From Lentisphaerota bacterium (GTDB lineage Bacteria; Verrucomicrobiota; Kiritimatiellia; RFP12; UBA3636), in the NCBI GenBank assembly GCA_022837245.1, contig JALHHX010000071.1, positions 1-15,670 of the forward strand: a stretch of DNA of 15,670 nucleotides. The letters run 5' to 3'. The notes beneath the pieces are model-generated. The model saw nothing but the letters and a program-made list of their open reading frames with translations, did no database searches and was not told where the DNA came from. The translations under genes and the position numbers were made by a program. The stretch's first letter is position 1. Each line of letters opens with the position of its first letter. This document shows positions 13,936 through 15,670 of this stretch, piece after piece.

Positions 13936-14553
13936 ATGACAGACTTCGAAGCACTAAAGAACGCAGTAATCAAAGGCAAGCGCAACGACGTGGCCGCAAT
14001 CGTGCAGGCAGCCGTCGACAACAACGAGGACGTCAACGAAATCCTCGACAAAGGCATGATACCGGCCATGCGCGAAATCGGAGACCGTTTTTCACGCAAC
14101 GAGGCATACGTGCCGGAACTACTAATCGCGGCGCGCGCCATGCAGTCGGGGCTCTCGATCATCGAGCCGCTTATCATCAAGAGCGGCCGAAAATCAAAAG
14201 GCAAGGTCGCGATTGGCACCGTCAAGGGAGACCTGCACGATATAGGTAAGAACCTCGTGGCGATCATGATCAAAGGCGCGGGATACGACGTCATAGACCT
14301 CGGCGTCAACTGCGATTTGGCGAAGTTCGACGAGGGCGTTGCGCAAGGTGCGCAGGTCGTGGCATGCAGCTCGTTGCTCACGACCACCATGCCGTTCATG
14401 CGCGATGTAGTGGCCCACTTCAAAGGTCGCGGTACGCGCGTCATAATCGGCGGCGCTCCTGTAACGCAGGCGTACTGCGATGAAATCGGCGCTGATGGAT
14501 ATAGCGAGGACGCGAACGGCGCCGTCAAGCTACTCGACAAAATGTTGAAGTAG
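13936..14553 (+). CDS. Corrinoid (B12-binding) methyl-carrier protein, MtbC/MttC-like
   Basis: This 205-residue protein has the two-part layout of methyl-carrying corrinoid proteins. Residues 1-85 form the helical cap (MTDFEALKNAVIKGK, then GMIPAMREIGDRFSRNEAYVPELL). The rest forms a Rossmann-like cobalamin domain. The cobalt-ligating histidine is His101 in DLHDIG, followed by the SSLL motif at residues 145-148 and IGGAPV near 172. The start at 13936 is preferred over the ATG at 13924 because GGAG (13926-13929) lies 6 nt before it. It shuttles a methyl group between the two flanking UroD-fold methyltransferases. Only one carrier is present, so both enzymes probably share it. It matches carriers used for methylamines, methanol and methoxylated compounds. 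Confidence 0.93.
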   Translation: MTDFEALKNAVIKGKRNDVAAIVQAAVDNNEDVNEILDKGMIPAMREIGDRFSRNEAYVPELLIAARAMQSGLSIIEPLIIKSGRKSKGKVAIGTVKGDLHDIGKNLVAIMIKGAGYDVIDLGVNCDLAKFDEGVAQGAQVVACSSLLTTTMPFMRDVVAHFKGRGTRVIIGGAPVTQAYCDEIGADGYSEDANGAVKLLDKMLK

Positions 14554-14566
14554 AATAGCGGTGCCA

Positions 14567-15607
14567 ATGACCTCTGTTGAAAGAATTTCGCGGCAGCTCA
14601 AGCACCAGAGCGTCGACAGAATCGGCGTGTCTGAAGAGTTCTGGGGCACCACGCAGAAGAAATGGGCGGATGCCGGCAAAATCGCCCCCGGCGAGTCCAT
14701 GGTCGACCATTTTGATCTGGATATAGACCTTTTCTGGGCGCTGAATCTAACAATCGATCCAGAGTTCAAGCAGGTCATGATAGCTGAAGACGAGGATACC
14801 CGGACGTTTCTAGACGGCAACGGCGCAAAATTGCGTCGCCACCGTTCGCAGAACACGACGCCCGAACACATCGGATACGCCATTGCCGACCGCAAAGACT
14901 GGGAAGAAAAAGCCAAGCCGTTTTTGGTGCCGACAACGAATCGAATAAATCGCGTGGGATACGCAAGGATGCGCGACAAGTGCCGTCGCGACGAGGTTTT
15001 TTTCGCCATTTCTGGCGTCAATGTTTTCGAGGCCATCCACCCCATAGCCGGACACGAGAACATGCTCATGGGAATGGCTCTCGACCCAGATTGGGTGCTC
15101 GAAATGTCCATGACTTATGCGGATCTCATCGTCTCCCTGCTGGAGGAGCTTTTCGCCAAGGAAGACAAACCCGACGCGGTGTGGTTTTTCGACGACATGG
15201 GATTCAAAGGCCGGCCGTTCATGTCGCCCGACATGTACCGCGAGCTGATCATGCCAGGGCAGATCATGCACTCCTGCGGGTATGTCGAGCCGCTCCTGCC
15301 CGGAATGATCGAAGCTGGCGTCGACTGCCTTCAGGCGATGGAGGTCAAGGCGGGCATGGATCTCCTGCGTATCAGCAAAGACTACGGCGAAAAAATCTCG
15401 CTGATGGGAGGACTCGACGTTCGTCCGCTGGCGAACAACGACCTGCCTGGAATCAAACGTGAGCTGGAATCGAAAATTCCTGTCGCCATGGAGACGAACG
15501 GATTCATCTTCCACACTGACCACTCCGTTCCCGATTCAACGGAATACGAATCTTACAAGTATTTTCTCGAGCTAGGCAAGGAGCTTGGAACTTACCACCG
15601 AAAATGA
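14567..15607 (+). CDS. Second UroD-fold methyltransferase, with apparent internal deletion before the zinc motif
   Basis: This 346-residue protein is a second member of the UroD-fold methyltransferases. It shows MTSVERISRQLKHQSVDRI at the N-terminus, the zinc-type motif HSCG (His235, Cys237) and the C-terminal HTDHSVP block (His316, His319) in place of the CDIP block of its neighbour. It is therefore a different branch and not a duplicate. The segment between FMSPDMYRELIMPG and QIMHSCG is very short. Relatives, as I recall them, have roughly 15 more residues there (a helix plus the start of a strand). The gap coincides with two copies of GATCATGC (15247-15254 and 15262-15269). The frame is intact. 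An alternative GTG start lies at 14561; neither start has a clear Shine-Dalgarno. It follows the corrinoid gene by 13 bp and overlaps the next by ATGA. Confidence 0.85.
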   Translation: MTSVERISRQLKHQSVDRIGVSEEFWGTTQKKWADAGKIAPGESMVDHFDLDIDLFWALNLTIDPEFKQVMIAEDEDTRTFLDGNGAKLRRHRSQNTTPEHIGYAIADRKDWEEKAKPFLVPTTNRINRVGYARMRDKCRRDEVFFAISGVNVFEAIHPIAGHENMLMGMALDPDWVLEMSMTYADLIVSLLEELFAKEDKPDAVWFFDDMGFKGRPFMSPDMYRELIMPGQIMHSCGYVEPLLPGMIEAGVDCLQAMEVKAGMDLLRISKDYGEKISLMGGLDVRPLANNDLPGIKRELESKIPVAMETNGFIFHTDHSVPDSTEYESYKYFLELGKELGTYHRK

Positions 15608-15670
15608 AAATAACCCTGTCAGCAAGAAAGGAAAGGGGAAGCCTTGCAACACAGTTGCTCGAAGCAGGCG
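15604..15670 (+). CDS. 5' end of a further operon gene, possibly a corrinoid reductive activator
   Basis: ATG at 15604 overlaps the previous stop as ATGA, and the frame stays open for 22 codons to the window edge (MKITLSARKERGSLATQLLEAG). Position and the LLEAG element recall the start of the N-terminal ferredoxin domain of RamA/ASKHA-type proteins, which reactivate Co(II) corrinoids, where a strand is followed by tLLEAa and then a Cys-rich loop. The cysteines would lie outside the window, so this is only a guess. The gene is real by its coupling and operon position. Confidence 0.5.
   Translation, partial: MKITLSARKERGSLATQLLEAG

Noticed and set aside
13881..15523. Long open frames on the minus strand opposite the corrinoid protein and second methyltransferase (13881-14567, 14530-15111, 14810-15523)
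   Set aside because: They mirror strongly recognisable plus-strand genes, have no domain resemblance and no start signals. They are antisense shadows of high-GC codon use.

Overview
The window comes from a bacterium with about 55-60% GC, strong GGAG-type Shine-Dalgarno sites and many ATGA stop/start overlaps. It carries an exosortase with an EpsI-type partner, a family of FAD-dependent oxidoreductase common in polysaccharide-degrading bacteria, a cupin-AraC regulator and a corrinoid methyltransferase cassette. Together these suggest an anaerobic member of the PVC group (Lentisphaerota, Kiritimatiellota or a relative). This assignment rests on gene content alone; there is no rRNA in the window.

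Layout. (1) 1-200: the end of an unidentified plus-strand reading frame, then two interleaved perfect palindromes. (2) 201-4746, minus strand, transcribed right to left: glnS, a small lipoprotein overlapping it by ATGA, an XRE-type regulator with a second helix-turn-helix-like segment, and an FAD-dependent oxidoreductase with a C-terminal beta-sandwich-like region. (3) 4786-5568: a gene-poor repeat region holding a 175-bp tandem duplication, an older partial copy, a heptamer microsatellite and a REP-like pair of stem-loops. (4) 5569-10912, plus strand: a compact run of exosortase, EpsI-like protein (TTG start), RdgB nucleotide-pool phosphatase, a 51-residue membrane microprotein, a 178-residue unknown, a HAD-IIB phosphatase, a PgsA-type phosphatidyltransferase and TruA. 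Four junctions overlap and most others are under 20 bp, so this looks like one transcription unit mixing surface sorting, lipid synthesis and housekeeping. (5) 10921-12767, minus strand: a TIM-barrel sugar isomerase/epimerase-like protein and a cupin-AraC regulator. (6) 12828-15670, plus strand, divergent from the AraC gene: UroD-fold methyltransferase, corrinoid protein, second UroD-fold methyltransferase, and the first 22 codons of a further gene joined by ATGA.

How the genes may work together. The last two blocks look like one inducible catabolic module. AraC would sense a substrate and switch on a corrinoid methyl-transfer system, in which one UroD-fold protein methylates the cobalamin carrier from the substrate and the other passes the methyl group on. 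The truncated last gene may be the reductive activator. The adjacent sugar-isomerase-like gene makes O-methylated sugars a testable substrate guess. The second methyltransferase appears to have lost a short segment just before its HSCG zinc motif, between two copies of an 8-bp direct repeat, so it may be damaged or altered.

The most interesting points are the two-methyltransferase corrinoid cassette and its possible sugar link, the internal deletion, the Cys4 insertion in the EpsI-like protein, the membrane microprotein/unknown pair, the hybrid XRE regulator and the recent 175-bp tandem duplication.
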